From Rhodoferax potami (GTDB taxonomy: Bacteria > Pseudomonadota > Gammaproteobacteria > Burkholderiales > Burkholderiaceae_C): 64,000 nucleotides of DNA. Location: assembly GCF_032193765.1 (NCBI RefSeq), contig NZ_JAVBIJ010000001.1, forward strand, positions 3,100,001-3,164,000. Reading direction: 5' to 3'. Position numbers and translations under genes: made by a program. Position 1 is the first letter of the stretch. Every line of letters starts with the position of its first letter. The notes under the pieces were generated by a model. That model worked only from the letters and a program-made list of their open reading frames with translations. It did no database searches and was not told the origin of the DNA. Of this stretch, positions 30,819 to 40,813 are shown in pieces.

Positions 30819-30846
30819 TGCTATTATTTTTATAGCAGCACCCGCA
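30819..30846. repeat. Dispersed repeat copy 3 in a 5' leader
   Basis: TGCTATTATTTTTATAGCAGCA followed by CCCGC. The arms TGCTAT/ATAGCA form a perfect inverted repeat. The element ends 3 nt before the hydrolase start codon on the reverse strand, so it supplies the whole ribosome-binding region. Confidence 0.75.
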
Positions 30847-30881
30847 AGAAATGAGGGCGCCAACTATCGAATACGCTGTAA

Positions 30882-31232
30882 TCAGCGACCCAAGTGGGCG
30901 GGTGTCAGCAGTCGCTCAACGACTTTGCCGTTCTTAAGGTGCGACTCCACAATCTCTTCAATATCCTGCCCATCCACAAACGAGTACCAAACCGCTTCGG
31001 GATACACCACCGCCACCGGGCCGCCGGCACAACGGTCCAAGCAGCCCGCTTTGTTGACACGGACTTTACCGGGGCCCGCCAGTCCGGCCTCTTTGACAAG
31101 TTGCTTGCACTTGTCAAAACCCTCTTGGGCGTTGTGGTGCGCACAGCAGTCTTCACCGTTCTTTCGCTCGTTCAGGCAAAAGAAAATATGGCGTTCGTAA
31201 TAGGAGGGGGCGGGAGTGGTGGAATCAGTCAT
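30882..31232 (-). CDS. Thioredoxin-like [2Fe-2S] ferredoxin
   Basis: 116 aa. HIFFCLNERKNGEDCC, a middle Cys in FDKCKQLV, and VNKAGCLDRCAGGPVAVVYPE supply the cysteines of the thioredoxin-fold ferredoxin family (Cys19, Cys29/30, Cys64, Cys68, with Cys42 extra). It probably transfers electrons; the partner is unknown. It follows the VanZ-like gene by 9 nt. Confidence 0.9.
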   Translation of the reverse strand: MTDSTTPAPSYYERHIFFCLNERKNGEDCCAHHNAQEGFDKCKQLVKEAGLAGPGKVRVNKAGCLDRCAGGPVAVVYPEAVWYSFVDGQDIEEIVESHLKNGKVVERLLTPAHLGR

Positions 31233-31241
31233 GCACTGATT

Positions 31242-32336
31242 TTAGGTTTTAGTATCTCTGCGCGCGATTTGCCCCAGAAGATACAAGGACGCCACATAAG
31301 GCCAGAGCCACCCCACCCATTGCGCCAGACCATTGAACCGGATAAACCGCCCCTGCTCCCACAACTGCAAGGTCTGTGCGAAGTACGGACTTTCAGGCGC
31401 CTGATTCAACAGACTCAAATAGACCCCCAGCGCCAACAGTGCCACGGCCGCACTGACGCGCCATGACACCAGTACCAGCAACAACGCCAAGCCGGCCCCC
31501 GCCAGCATGCCGATTTGCGTCGGCAAATCCAGCCAAGCCCAGGCATGGCCGGGCCCCCAACTCAAAGCAGCCGACAAAGCGGTGACCAACACCGCCGAAG
31601 TAGTCGTCACCACCACGACCACCACACGTCGCCACCGGGCCCGCACAATACAAAAACCCAGCAGACAAGGGATCAGCAAACCCAACGCAACGCATAGCAA
31701 CTCTGTGCTCGGAGCCAAGGCAGGCCATTCCGTAGGACCTTCGGGCAACCAGCGTTCAAACTCAGAGTCCAGCAGCGCACTGCGTAGCATCTCCTCTACC
31801 CGGGTCACTACCTGACCCAAGCCCAAAGGCACCGAAGACGGGAACAACAAACCCAAGGGCCAGGTGGAGAGCAACACGATTCCGCCGCGGGAATGCGACA
31901 CAAACCAGCGGCTTCGCACTTGGTTCCACCGATCGATAGCACCGGCCCTTTGCAACACAAAAGCGATGGCTGCACCGCAGCCAGCACCAAGTGAATTCAA
32001 CAGAAAGTCTTCCCGAGACGGCACCCGCAAAGGCAAGTAGCTCTGCAAGGCTTCCATCAGCAGCGACAGCAGCATGACCCCCAGCGGCGCCAGCCAAACG
32101 GAGATACGTGGCCACCCCGAGCGCAAAGCGCCAAGAACAACCAGCCCCCCCAACGGAACATAACCTGCAATGTTGATCGCGACATCAAAACCGGTCCAAT
32201 ACCGGGGCAGTGGTGCCAGCAAAAACTCCCAGCTGGCAATCCCCTGGTCGCGCCACTCTACAAAGGGGAACAAACTCGCATACGCGACCAGTGCCGCGTA
32301 CAGAGCGGCAAGTGGCCATGCGGTGGATTTGTGCAC
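31242..32336 (-). CDS. VanZ-like membrane protein
   Basis: 364 aa with about nine hydrophobic segments. The VanZ-like part is the N-terminal 150 residues (YASLFPFVEWRDQG; DVAINIAGYVPLGGLV; SREDFLLNSLGAGCGAAI). The C-terminal half is a second membrane region of no known family. VanZ is a teicoplanin-resistance protein, but most chromosomal relatives have no assigned role. It follows the HemJ-like gene by 12 nt. Confidence 0.8.
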   Translation of the reverse strand: MHKSTAWPLAALYAALVAYASLFPFVEWRDQGIASWEFLLAPLPRYWTGFDVAINIAGYVPLGGLVVLGALRSGWPRISVWLAPLGVMLLSLLMEALQSYLPLRVPSREDFLLNSLGAGCGAAIAFVLQRAGAIDRWNQVRSRWFVSHSRGGIVLLSTWPLGLLFPSSVPLGLGQVVTRVEEMLRSALLDSEFERWLPEGPTEWPALAPSTELLCVALGLLIPCLLGFCIVRARWRRVVVVVVTTTSAVLVTALSAALSWGPGHAWAWLDLPTQIGMLAGAGLALLLVLVSWRVSAAVALLALGVYLSLLNQAPESPYFAQTLQLWEQGRFIRFNGLAQWVGWLWPYVASLYLLGQIARRDTKT

Positions 32337-32348
32337 GGTTCGATACCG

Positions 32349-32783
32349 TCAGAACGGCTTGACCACCACCAAAACAACGATTGCGGTCAGCAACAACACC
32401 GGGATCTCGTTGAACCACCGGAAAAACACATGGCTACGCTGGCTCAGGCCGGCTTCCAACTTGCGCAACATCACCGCACATCCGTGGTGGTAGCCGATAG
32501 CCAGCAGCACCAAAGCCAGCTTGGCGTGCATCCACCCATTGCCCGGCCCACGCCCGATGCCATAACCCAACCAAAGATAGAGGCCCAGCCCCAAGGCTGG
32601 CACAGCCAACAGGGTAGTAAACCGCAACAATTTGCGTGCCATCAGCAGCAGACGGGCTCGCTCGGCATCCGAGCCGGCGGGCACCATGGCCAAGTTCACA
32701 AAAATGCGGGGAAGATAAAACAGGCCGGCAAACCAGCTGGCGATGAAAACAATGTGAAAGGCTTTGATCCAGAGCATGACCAA
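32349..32783 (-). CDS. hemJ: HemJ-like (CopD family) membrane protein
   Basis: 144 aa with four membrane helices. His10 in MLWIKAFHIVFIASWFAGL, the FYLPRIFVNLA loop and GWMHAKLALVLLAIGYHHG fit HemJ, the protoporphyrinogen IX oxidase of bacteria that lack HemG/HemY. The divergent hemB gene supports a haem role. An alternative is a generic CopD-type copper protein, but size and motifs favour HemJ. Confidence 0.8.
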   Translation of the reverse strand: MVMLWIKAFHIVFIASWFAGLFYLPRIFVNLAMVPAGSDAERARLLLMARKLLRFTTLLAVPALGLGLYLWLGYGIGRGPGNGWMHAKLALVLLAIGYHHGCAVMLRKLEAGLSQRSHVFFRWFNEIPVLLLTAIVVLVVVKPF

Positions 32784-32815
32784 AGTGTAGCGGGACGGTT
32801 GCGTTTGCTACGGGC

Positions 32816-32843
32816 AAAAAAAACCCCAGCACACGGCTGGGGT
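32816..32843 (-). terminator. Strong intrinsic terminator (candidate sRNA end)
   Basis: Minus-strand stem ACCCCAGC / GCTGGGGT (8 bp, 5-nt loop) followed by eight U residues. No protein-coding gene ends here: the upstream sequence on this strand is the hemB-hemJ gap. It lies 33 nt before the hemJ start. Confidence 0.8.
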
Positions 32844-32976
32844 GGTAAGCCTTTTTTGCTGTCACACATCAAGGCCCCGCTCAGGGAGGAAAGCGGGGGA
32901 TAGCAAGCTACCCGGGGTTGAATTTAGCAATGTTGCGGTGGTGTGACAAGCAATTTCGGGCAATACCCCTCCAATT
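32816..32976 (-). ncRNA. Candidate structured small RNA
   Basis: About 160 nt on the reverse strand ending at the terminator above. A closing helix pairs TTGC-T-TGTCACAC with GTGTGACA-GCAA (12 bp, one bulge). Inside are GGGTAGC/GCTATCC and CCCCGCT/AGCGGGG hairpins; the second has a loop containing CCUCC, complementary to ribosome-binding sites. A promoter is predicted at 32983-33011. I considered 6S RNA because of the CCCTGAGC string, but the length and terminator do not fit well. Confidence 0.45.
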
Positions 32977-32982
32977 CGCTGA

Positions 32983-34062
<1,080 letters not shown>

Positions 34063-34066
34063 AGCC

Positions 34067-35191
34067 ATGCGCATCTTCCACATTGAGCCCGGCCATGTCC
34101 GTGAAAGCGCAGATTTAGAGCAGCTCTCTGCCGCTGACCTGAAAGGCTCGGGCTATGTGTGGATTGCCTGCAGCCGCCCCGAATTTGAAGCGGAACAAGC
34201 GCGCGTCCAAGCCGCACTGCAGCAGCTATGCGGCGAGCAACTGGTCGATCTGCACATCTCCGACCTGATCAACAAGCAGCTGCCGTCGCACTACGACTAC
34301 ACCTCCCAATACGACATGCTGGTGTTCAGGCGCCTGGTCGCCGGCAGCACCGGCACCCTGCCCCTGAATGCGCCCAAGGCGGAAGGCACATCGCCGCGCT
34401 TGAGCGGCCCGCCCATCTTGCGGCGTATCGACACCAGCCCGGTCGGGTTTGCGGTGTTTGACAACGTGCTGCTCTCTGTGCACCCCGACGACTGCACCGT
34501 GCGCGATGCCTATGCCGACAAACTGCTGCAGGCAACACCTGCCGCCGAGCCGCGCGCCGCAGGCGCCCGCCAGCCCACCGGCCCCGCCGACTTGATGCTG
34601 CGCATCGTGAACTCGATGGTGGATGGCTACCTCGCGCTGCGCCGCGAACTCACACAACAGCTCGACCACTGGCAAAACGAGCTCTTGAGCCCCCGCACCC
34701 GCTTTACCAACTGGACCTCCCTGCTGGAGGCCCGCATGGCCTTGCACCAGCTCGATGATGTGTGCGAAGAGCAGCGCTCCAGCATTCAGGATTGGATAGA
34801 AGCCATCAAGACCTGGCCGGAGACGACGGGCCCCGCCGATGCCCGCGAACGCGAGCTGCTGGAGGTGCGCAGCCGCGATGTGCTGGAACATATTGAGCGG
34901 GTAGTCCACCACGTGCGTCGCCTGGAGCAAAGCGTGGAGACTGCCGTGCAAATGCACTTCAGCGTGCAAGGCAGCCGCACCAACGACATCATGCGCACGC
35001 TCACGGTGCTGACCGCTATCTTTTTGCCGCTGAATCTGATGGCTGGTATTTTTGGGATGAACTTCGACTTCATCCCCCTGCTCCACCAGCAAGGTGGCTT
35101 CTGGTGGATTTTGGGGGCGATGGGCCTGACGGCGGCTGCATTGGCCCTCGTCTTCTGGCGCAAACGCTACCTCGCGCGCACCAACCGGTAG
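34067..35191 (+). CDS. CorA-family divalent cation transporter
   Basis: 374 aa: a large soluble N-terminal domain followed by two membrane helices. The signature GMN is in MAGIFGMNFDFIPLL, and the loop before helix 2 is present. A long helical region (REELLEVRSRDVLEHIERVVHHVRR...) precedes it, as in CorA/ZntB. It may carry Mg2+ or Zn2+. It starts 4 nt after hemB and is probably co-transcribed. Confidence 0.88.
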   Translation: MRIFHIEPGHVRESADLEQLSAADLKGSGYVWIACSRPEFEAEQARVQAALQQLCGEQLVDLHISDLINKQLPSHYDYTSQYDMLVFRRLVAGSTGTLPLNAPKAEGTSPRLSGPPILRRIDTSPVGFAVFDNVLLSVHPDDCTVRDAYADKLLQATPAAEPRAAGARQPTGPADLMLRIVNSMVDGYLALRRELTQQLDHWQNELLSPRTRFTNWTSLLEARMALHQLDDVCEEQRSSIQDWIEAIKTWPETTGPADARERELLEVRSRDVLEHIERVVHHVRRLEQSVETAVQMHFSVQGSRTNDIMRTLTVLTAIFLPLNLMAGIFGMNFDFIPLLHQQGGFWWILGAMGLTAAALALVFWRKRYLARTNR

Positions 35192-35220
35192 CCTGGTTTA
35201 GGGTATCGGCGCCCCACTCG

Positions 35221-35919
35221 TCAACCGACGTGGGTGCGCAAAAAAGCCAGCGTGCGCTGCCGCGCGAGCGCAGCGGCCTCGACCTGGTACGCGCCGCGCT
35301 GGTCGCAGTTAAAGCCGTGCTGGGCCGGATAGAGATGCACCTCCACCCCCGGCTGCGCCAGCGTGAACGCCTGCACCGTGGCCAAGGGAATGGCGTGGTC
35401 CTGCTCGCCGAAATGCGCCATCACCGGGCACGCGGGCGTGCGCGCGGCCTCGACCGGTGTTGTCATGCCGCCCCCGTAATAGGGCACCGCCCCGGCCAAG
35501 CCCGGCACCTGTTCGGCTGCACGCCAAGCCAGCCAGCCGCCCCAGCAGTAACCCATCACCGCCACCTTGCCGGCACTGCGCGCAGCGTCCACCGCGGCCT
35601 GCACCTCTTGCAGGGGGCCGGGCGGCGGCAACGCCTCGGTGCGCGCCTTGAGCGCGACACCGGCGGCCACATCATCCGGGCTGTAGCCCAGCTCGACGCC
35701 GGCTTGCACCCGATGAAACATGGCAGGCGCCACCACCAAGTAGCCATCGGCGGCGTAGCTGTCTGCCACTGCCCGGATGTGGGTGTTCACGCCGAAGATT
35801 TCTTGCAGCAAGACCAAGCCCCCACGCGGGGTAGCGGCAGGCGTGGCCACATAGGCGGGAATGGAAGTGCCGTCGACACAGGTGAGAGTGATGTTGCTGC
35901 CCATGGGGTGTCCTGACAT
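35221..35919 (-). CDS. Dienelactone hydrolase family protein
   Basis: 232 aa (or 227 from the ATG at 35904). The triad is Cys125 in MGYCWGGWL, Asp in FGEQDHAIP and His in PAQHGFNCD, with the activating Glu in LLQEIFGVN, as in carboxymethylenebutenolidase. No chlorocatechol genes are nearby, so the substrate may be different. It converges on the CorA-type gene. Confidence 0.9.
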   Translation of the reverse strand: MSGHPMGSNITLTCVDGTSIPAYVATPAATPRGGLVLLQEIFGVNTHIRAVADSYAADGYLVVAPAMFHRVQAGVELGYSPDDVAAGVALKARTEALPPPGPLQEVQAAVDAARSAGKVAVMGYCWGGWLAWRAAEQVPGLAGAVPYYGGGMTTPVEAARTPACPVMAHFGEQDHAIPLATVQAFTLAQPGVEVHLYPAQHGFNCDQRGAYQVEAAALARQRTLAFLRTHVG

Positions 35920-35931
35920 GGCGTGCGCTGT

Positions 35932-36918
35932 TTACTGCGCCTGAAAGCCGCTGGCTTTGATCAGCTTTGCCCAGACCTGGGTGTACGCCTGCTCACGCTT
36001 GGCGAGTTGCTGCGAGTTCATGAAGCCCACCGTCAGGCCCATGGCGGTGAGGTGGTCTTTCACGTCGGGCTGTGCCAGCACTTTGGCCAGCGCGTCCGAG
36101 ACCTTGTCGATGGCCGCTTTGGGCGTACCGGCCGGAGCAAACAACCCGTAGTAGGGCATGTCTTCCAAACCGCCTAACCCGAGCTCACTGAATGTGGGCA
36201 CATCCGGCAGGACCGCCTGGCGGCTGCCACCGAGCACCGCCACGATGCGGATTTTTCCGGCCTTGTGGTTTTCAATAAAGTCCGGCACCGAGCCCACGCC
36301 AGCGGCGATTTGATTGCCCAGCATATCGGCCATCATCGGTGCGCTGCCGCGGTACGGAGCAGCCACCAAGTCCAGCTTGTATTTCTCGCCCAGCACCTTG
36401 ACCAGAAACTCCGGGGTGGAGGCCGGCGCCGGCACCCCCAGCGTGCCCTTGCCGCCCTGGGTGCGCACCCAGGCCACGTACTCGGCCGTCGATTTGGCTG
36501 GGGTGCCGCCAGACACTGCCAAAGCATTCACAAAGGTGGCGAAACCAGCGACCGGAACAAAGTCTTTGGCCGGATCAAAGCCGGGGTTCTTGACCACCTG
36601 CGGCAAGATGGAAATCGTGTGGTCGTGGGTCAAAAACAGCGTGTTGCCATCGGGGGCTGCCGCTTTAAGGCTTTGAGCCGCGATCTGGCCGCCTGCACCG
36701 GCCTTGTTCTCCACCACCACCGGCACACCGAGCTGGTCTTTGAGTTTGTCCGCCAAGGTGCGGGCAATCGCGTCAGTTCCCCCGCCAGCAGGAAAGCCGA
36801 CCAGAATCCGCACAGGCCCGGTCTGGGCCTGTGCTACCGAGACCATAAAGGCCGATGCCACGGCCATACGCACACCCCATGCCGCTGCGCGGCGCATTCC
36901 TACGATCCAATTTGCCAT
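35932..36918 (-). CDS. Bug-family tripartite tricarboxylate binding protein
   Basis: Periplasmic solute receptor, 328 aa. The signal peptide runs to VSVAQAQ (about residue 32), followed by VRILVGFPAGGGTDAIARTLADKL, the Bug N-terminal motif; VVVENKAGAGGQIAAQ and GVGSVPDFIENHKAGKIR are further family blocks. No TctA/TctB membrane partners are in the window, as is common for orphan Bug proteins. The ATG at 36918 has GGAGG upstream. Confidence 0.9.
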   Translation of the reverse strand: MANWIVGMRRAAAWGVRMAVASAFMVSVAQAQTGPVRILVGFPAGGGTDAIARTLADKLKDQLGVPVVVENKAGAGGQIAAQSLKAAAPDGNTLFLTHDHTISILPQVVKNPGFDPAKDFVPVAGFATFVNALAVSGGTPAKSTAEYVAWVRTQGGKGTLGVPAPASTPEFLVKVLGEKYKLDLVAAPYRGSAPMMADMLGNQIAAGVGSVPDFIENHKAGKIRIVAVLGGSRQAVLPDVPTFSELGLGGLEDMPYYGLFAPAGTPKAAIDKVSDALAKVLAQPDVKDHLTAMGLTVGFMNSQQLAKREQAYTQVWAKLIKASGFQAQ

Positions 36919-37010
36919 AAAGTCCTCCGGATTGACCATTGAATGCCGTCGTTGCGGCGGTAAGCCACAAGCGTAAGCCAAAAAACGGCGTGCGCTTTAC
37001 CATGGGCACC

Positions 37011-37757
37011 ATGCAACCTATTGTTCTCATCACCGGCGGCTCCCGCGGTATCGGTGCCGCTACGGCATTCGCGGCAGCGAATGCCGGCTATGCCGTCGCC
37101 GTCAACTACGCACACAACTCACTGGCGGCCGACGAGGTGGTGCGCCAGATCCGCCAGCAGGGCGGGACCGCGATCACGGTACAGGCCGACGTGGCCGAAG
37201 AGGCCCAGGTACTCGGCATGTTTGACAAAGTCGATGCCAAACTCGGCCGCATCACCGGGCTGGTCAACAACGCCGGGGTGGTAGACCATGCCTGCCGCGT
37301 GGCCGACATGAGTGCAGAGCGCATGCGCCGCATGCTCAATACCAACGTGTTGGGCAGCATGCTGTGCGCCCGCGAAGCCGTGCGCCGCATGAGCACCCGC
37401 TGTGGGGGTGAGGGCGGCAGCATCGTGAACCTCTCCAGCGTGGCCGCTACCCTCGGCTCGCCCGGGCAGTATGTGGACTATGCGGCCAGCAAAGGCGCGA
37501 TCGACAGCTTTACATTGGGTCTGGCGCGCGAAGTGGCGACTGAAGGCATCCGGGTGAATGCGGTGCGGCCTGGCATTATTGACACCGACATCCACGCCTC
37601 GGGCGGACAACCAGACCGGGCCCAGCGGCTAGCGCCCCAGGTGCCCATGCAGCGCCCCGGCCGCGCCGAGGAGGTGGCCGCCAGCATCGTGTGGCTTTTG
37701 GGCGCGCAGTCCAGCTACACCACCGGCGCGCTGCTGGATGTAGCCGGCGGGCGCTGA
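37011..37757 (+). CDS. Short-chain dehydrogenase/reductase
   Basis: About 248 aa, classical SDR. The cofactor motif ITGGSRGIGAATA is near the N-terminus, NNAG appears in LVNNAGVVDHA, and the catalytic Ser-Tyr-Lys appear in NLSSVAATLG and YVDYAASKGAID. It resembles FabG or glucose dehydrogenase; the substrate is unknown. Start candidates are ATG 37002 and ATG 37011. It diverges from the Bug protein gene with about 90 nt between starts. Confidence 0.87.
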   Translation: MQPIVLITGGSRGIGAATAFAAANAGYAVAVNYAHNSLAADEVVRQIRQQGGTAITVQADVAEEAQVLGMFDKVDAKLGRITGLVNNAGVVDHACRVADMSAERMRRMLNTNVLGSMLCAREAVRRMSTRCGGEGGSIVNLSSVAATLGSPGQYVDYAASKGAIDSFTLGLAREVATEGIRVNAVRPGIIDTDIHASGGQPDRAQRLAPQVPMQRPGRAEEVAASIVWLLGAQSSYTTGALLDVAGGR

Positions 37758-37770
37758 CCGCGCCCTCGCC

Positions 37771-38673
37771 TTACGGCCGTGCGGCGGGCTCAGGCGGCAA
37801 GCCGAAGAGCGCCGCCGCATTGCCCCATGCAATCTTGCGGGCCACAGCAGGCGGCAAGCCGCCCAGCCAGGCGCGGTACTCGGACATCAGCGCTTCGTAA
37901 TACTGCCAGCGCTGGTTGACCCAGGTGTCAGAGCCGATCACGAACCGGTCCGGAAACTCCAGCAACAAAGCCCGCCACTCAGGGCATAGCACGGGGGCCG
38001 ATCCGGTGGCGCAGGTCAGCCCCGGGCGGTAAGACAACTCACCAATCAAACCCGGGTACTTGCGCAGCAAGGCGCGCACCCTCTCTACCGGGACACCGCC
38101 TATGCCGGTGTGCGCCCAAATGAGCCGGCTGCGCGCGCCGCCGGAGGGGGTGGCACCCAACAGGCCATCGATGGTGATGTCGTCCACATGCGCCAGCACC
38201 ACCAGCCCTTCGCGCTCCGCCCGCGCCATCAACTGCACCGCCACTGGGCCGCTGGCATTGGCGCTGTCATAAAGATGGAACTCGCCCAGCCCCCGGTAAG
38301 GGCCGGCCGCCGTGCCCCGCGCCAACTCCATGTCCACCATAGTGGCAATCGTCGGGTCGCGAAACCAGTTGTCGTAATCGGCCCGGTCCCGGTAGAGGCG
38401 AACCAGCGGGACCACCGTGACGCCGGCCGCCTGCGTCAAAGCACCGGCTGACGCTAACGTGCGGGTGCCGTCATTGGGGCGGGAGTTGGCCAGTACCGCC
38501 CGCACCCCACTGCGCTGCATGCGGGCCAGCACGTCGTCCAAGGGGTGGGCTTGCTGTGCCTCCACGTTGTAGTGCAGATGGGCATCAAAAATAGGGCCCG
38601 CATAGTCGGCGGCTTGCGCGCCAGTCGCCCATGCCATTCCGGTAAACAGCCAGGTCAAAAACGTGTGTTGCAT
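37771..38673 (-). CDS. Secreted amidohydrolase-family protein
   Basis: 300 aa with a signal peptide ending GAQAADYAG. The metal motif is IFDAHLHYN (HxH), with later DDITIDGLL and IWAHTGIGG histidines, and a late aspartate in VIGSDTWVN, in keeping with the amidohydrolase_2 fold. The ATG at 38673 is chosen because it gives the signal peptide; the frame to 38967 is antisense to the MarC gene. It converges with the SDR gene. Confidence 0.82.
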   Translation of the reverse strand: MQHTFLTWLFTGMAWATGAQAADYAGPIFDAHLHYNVEAQQAHPLDDVLARMQRSGVRAVLANSRPNDGTRTLASAGALTQAAGVTVVPLVRLYRDRADYDNWFRDPTIATMVDMELARGTAAGPYRGLGEFHLYDSANASGPVAVQLMARAEREGLVVLAHVDDITIDGLLGATPSGGARSRLIWAHTGIGGVPVERVRALLRKYPGLIGELSYRPGLTCATGSAPVLCPEWRALLLEFPDRFVIGSDTWVNQRWQYYEALMSEYRAWLGGLPPAVARKIAWGNAAALFGLPPEPAARP

Positions 38674-38793
38674 CGTGCGCGCTCCGCCAAAGAATGGATC
38701 GCAGGTGTAGCAGGTTTTACCGATGCGCGCACTGCCCGGGTGCATTACTATCCGTGCCTCTGCCGCTCCCGGCAGCACCAACTGGACTGCGCT

Positions 38794-39429
38794 ATGGACC
38801 TTAAACCTCTGGTGACCCTGCTGGCCATCGTGAACCCGCTGGCCATCGTGCCATTTTTCATCCACTACACCCAGGGATTCTCCGGGGCCCAACGGCGCAA
38901 CACTATCTGGGTGTCGTCGTTCAGCGCCTTTTTGGTGATTGCTGTCAGCGCATTGCTGGGCTTGCAAATTCTGGAGTTTTTCGGCATTTCGCTGGCCAGC
39001 TTCCAGGTGGGCGGCGGTATGTTGCTGCTGACCAGTGCCCTAAACATGCTGAACGCGCAACCCGCCGAAGCCAAACCCAGCAGCCACGAACTGCAAGATG
39101 GCGCAGAAAAAGCCGCCATGGGCGCCAGCATTGCGGTCGTGCCACTCACTATCCCGCTGCTGACCGGCCCGGCCACTATGTCCACCGTGGTGATTTATGC
39201 CGACAAGGCCAAAACGTTTTTCCAACTCGGGACCCTGGTCGGGTACGGCGTGGTGATCGCGCTGGCTACGGCCCTGTGCTTTTCGCTGGCACAACCGATT
39301 GCGCGTTTTCTGGGCAAAACCGGCATCAATGTGATGACCCGGCTGATGGGGCTGATTTTGGCGGCCTTGGCCGTCGAGGTGATGAGCGACGGGTTGACCA
39401 AGCTCTTCCCGGTACTCGGCGGCCAATAA
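38794..39429 (+). CDS. MarC family integral membrane protein
   Basis: 211 aa with six hydrophobic segments. [13 protein letters not shown] near the N-terminus and [22 protein letters not shown] are the MarC (NAAT) signatures. The role is unclear; E. coli MarC was once linked to drug resistance without support. The ATG at 38794 gives the canonical N-terminus [15 protein letters not shown]. Confidence 0.9.
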   Translation: MDLKPLVTLLAIVNPLAIVPFFIHYTQGFSGAQRRNTIWVSSFSAFLVIAVSALLGLQILEFFGISLASFQVGGGMLLLTSALNMLNAQPAEAKPSSHELQDGAEKAAMGASIAVVPLTIPLLTGPATMSTVVIYADKAKTFFQLGTLVGYGVVIALATALCFSLAQPIARFLGKTGINVMTRLMGLILAALAVEVMSDGLTKLFPVLGGQ

Positions 39430-39444
39430 GTGACCCGCGCAGAC

Positions 39445-40095
39445 TCAGGTGTCTGCTATGCCGTGGCGGTTTAAAAAGTCGCCCACCAGCTCCAAGCGGA
39501 GCAAAGGGTTGTCGAGCTGCATCAGTCCTTGGCGCAGCTCTGGCGGGAGCTGTAACAACTCGCACCACCGGTTGGCGACCCAGGCGCAGTCGTCAAACTG
39601 GTAAGGCGGCTGCACCGGCAGCTCTGCCGCTCCGTTGCGCAGGCTCAGGTTCTCCAACAGCGACTCCAGCGCCTTGGACACTACTTTCAGATCGTCCGGC
39701 ACCGGCATGGTGCGATCAGGCGGCAGGCCTTGCACATCCGCCACCCACAAACCGTGCTTGAGACGCTCGCGCCGGGTAACGCGAAAGCGCTCGCCCGCCG
39801 TGCAGCGCACCAGCATCAAGCCCGCTTGCGGTGCCGAAAACTCAGTCACGGTCGCCAGGGTGCCGATGTCCACAAACGCTTCGTTCGCAAACCCGTCGCC
39901 AGAAGCCTCGGGGCGCCGCACCTCTTGCCCTTGGGTCAGCGAGACCACGCCGAAAGGGGCTCCGGTTTTGTGGCACCGGCCGATAAGGTCCAGGTAGCGC
40001 ACCTCGAAAATCTGCAGCTGCAAACTGCCACCGGGGTAAAGCACCGTGTTGAGCGGAAACAGCGGCAGGGATTGCAAGGTCAGAAGTTCAGCCAT
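39445..40095 (-). CDS. LON N-terminal domain protein
   Basis: 216 aa carrying only the Lon substrate-binding (LAN) domain: LPLFPLNTVLYPGGSLQLQIFEVRYLDLIGRC, then GERFRVTRR. No AAA+ or protease domain follows, so this is a stand-alone member of unknown function. It converges with marC. Confidence 0.9.
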   Translation of the reverse strand: MAELLTLQSLPLFPLNTVLYPGGSLQLQIFEVRYLDLIGRCHKTGAPFGVVSLTQGQEVRRPEASGDGFANEAFVDIGTLATVTEFSAPQAGLMLVRCTAGERFRVTRRERLKHGLWVADVQGLPPDRTMPVPDDLKVVSKALESLLENLSLRNGAAELPVQPPYQFDDCAWVANRWCELLQLPPELRQGLMQLDNPLLRLELVGDFLNRHGIADT

Positions 40096-40111
40096 GGCTT
40101 CGCCCGTGGGT

Positions 40112-40813
40112 TCAGGGTCTGGTGGTGGGCAAGGCGGCTTGGGTTTGCTGCACCCAGTCGTCGAGCTGTGTGATCGCGGACTGGGCCGCTACGGTCAAGG
40201 CGCGCACACCACCGGCCGCATCGGGCGTGGGCGCGGAGCTGCTGGCCACTACGGTGCGCTGCGCCACCAGGGTTTCGCCCCCTGGACCTGCACGGAGCAA
40301 GGTGGCCCGCACCCGCAGCACGCCGCGGCTGGCCTGCGGGCTGTCAAACAGCTGGCTGAACTCTTCGAGCTCCATGCGCAACACCAGTGCTCCGGCAGGG
40401 CTGGGGCCACCTTCGTTCGCATTGAGGATCGGGCGCTGTGCGCTCAGTGTAGCCCGCAGTTGCTGGCGCAGTAGCTGCGCAGGCGGCATGCTCCAGCGGG
40501 CTTGGGCATAGGGGCGCAACAGCTGGCCATCGGTGTAGTTGAGGCGGTAAAGCACTGCCGAGCCCTCCAAGGCAAGCGGGGCCTGAACATCGGCCATCAC
40601 CAACAAAGGCAAGGGCGCCATGCGGTTCTGCGGCTGCGGCTCCACCACGCCCGGGCCGAAGTCATACACCGCCGTGGTCACCCCACGCGGCGCAGAGCAG
40701 GCGCCCAGCGCCACGACAAAAATCAAGCCCAATGAGGCTCTAGCCCAAGCAATACCTGCGCGAGCAGCTATTTTTTTCATAGCAAAATCACTCTCATGGT
40801 TCAGAACCCTCAT
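40112..40813 (-). CDS. PqiC/ABC-type transport auxiliary lipoprotein
   Basis: 233 aa from the ATG at 40813, which overlaps the TGA of the MCE gene (ATGA). A second start at 40780 (MKKIAARAG) gives a neat lipoprotein signal ending VVALGACS. The mature part (VYDFGP...ALEGSAVLYRLNY) matches the PqiC/DUF330 outer-membrane lipoprotein family that pairs with MCE proteins. The MKKIAARA segment is encoded by repeat copy 4. Confidence 0.87.
   Translation of the reverse strand: MRVLNHESDFAMKKIAARAGIAWARASLGLIFVVALGACSAPRGVTTAVYDFGPGVVEPQPQNRMAPLPLLVMADVQAPLALEGSAVLYRLNYTDGQLLRPYAQARWSMPPAQLLRQQLRATLSAQRPILNANEGGPSPAGALVLRMELEEFSQLFDSPQASRGVLRVRATLLRAGPGGETLVAQRTVVASSSAPTPDAAGGVRALTVAAQSAITQLDDWVQQTQAALPTTRP
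40758..40788 (-). repeat. Dispersed repeat copy 4, inside a coding sequence
   Basis: Read on the coding strand it is TTTTGCTATGAAAAAAATAG followed by CTGCTCGCGC. It holds the repeat core TGCTAT...ATAGC plus the GCTGC(T/A)CGC tail seen near 9431. It encodes the alternative start and first residues MKKIAARA of the PqiC-like lipoprotein. Confidence 0.7.

Noticed and set aside
32816..32976. 6S RNA as the identity of the RNA candidate
   Set aside because: A CCCTGAGC string is reminiscent of 6S, but the molecule has an early U8 terminator and a multibranched structure, not the long single rod with a central bubble. Kept only as an alternative.
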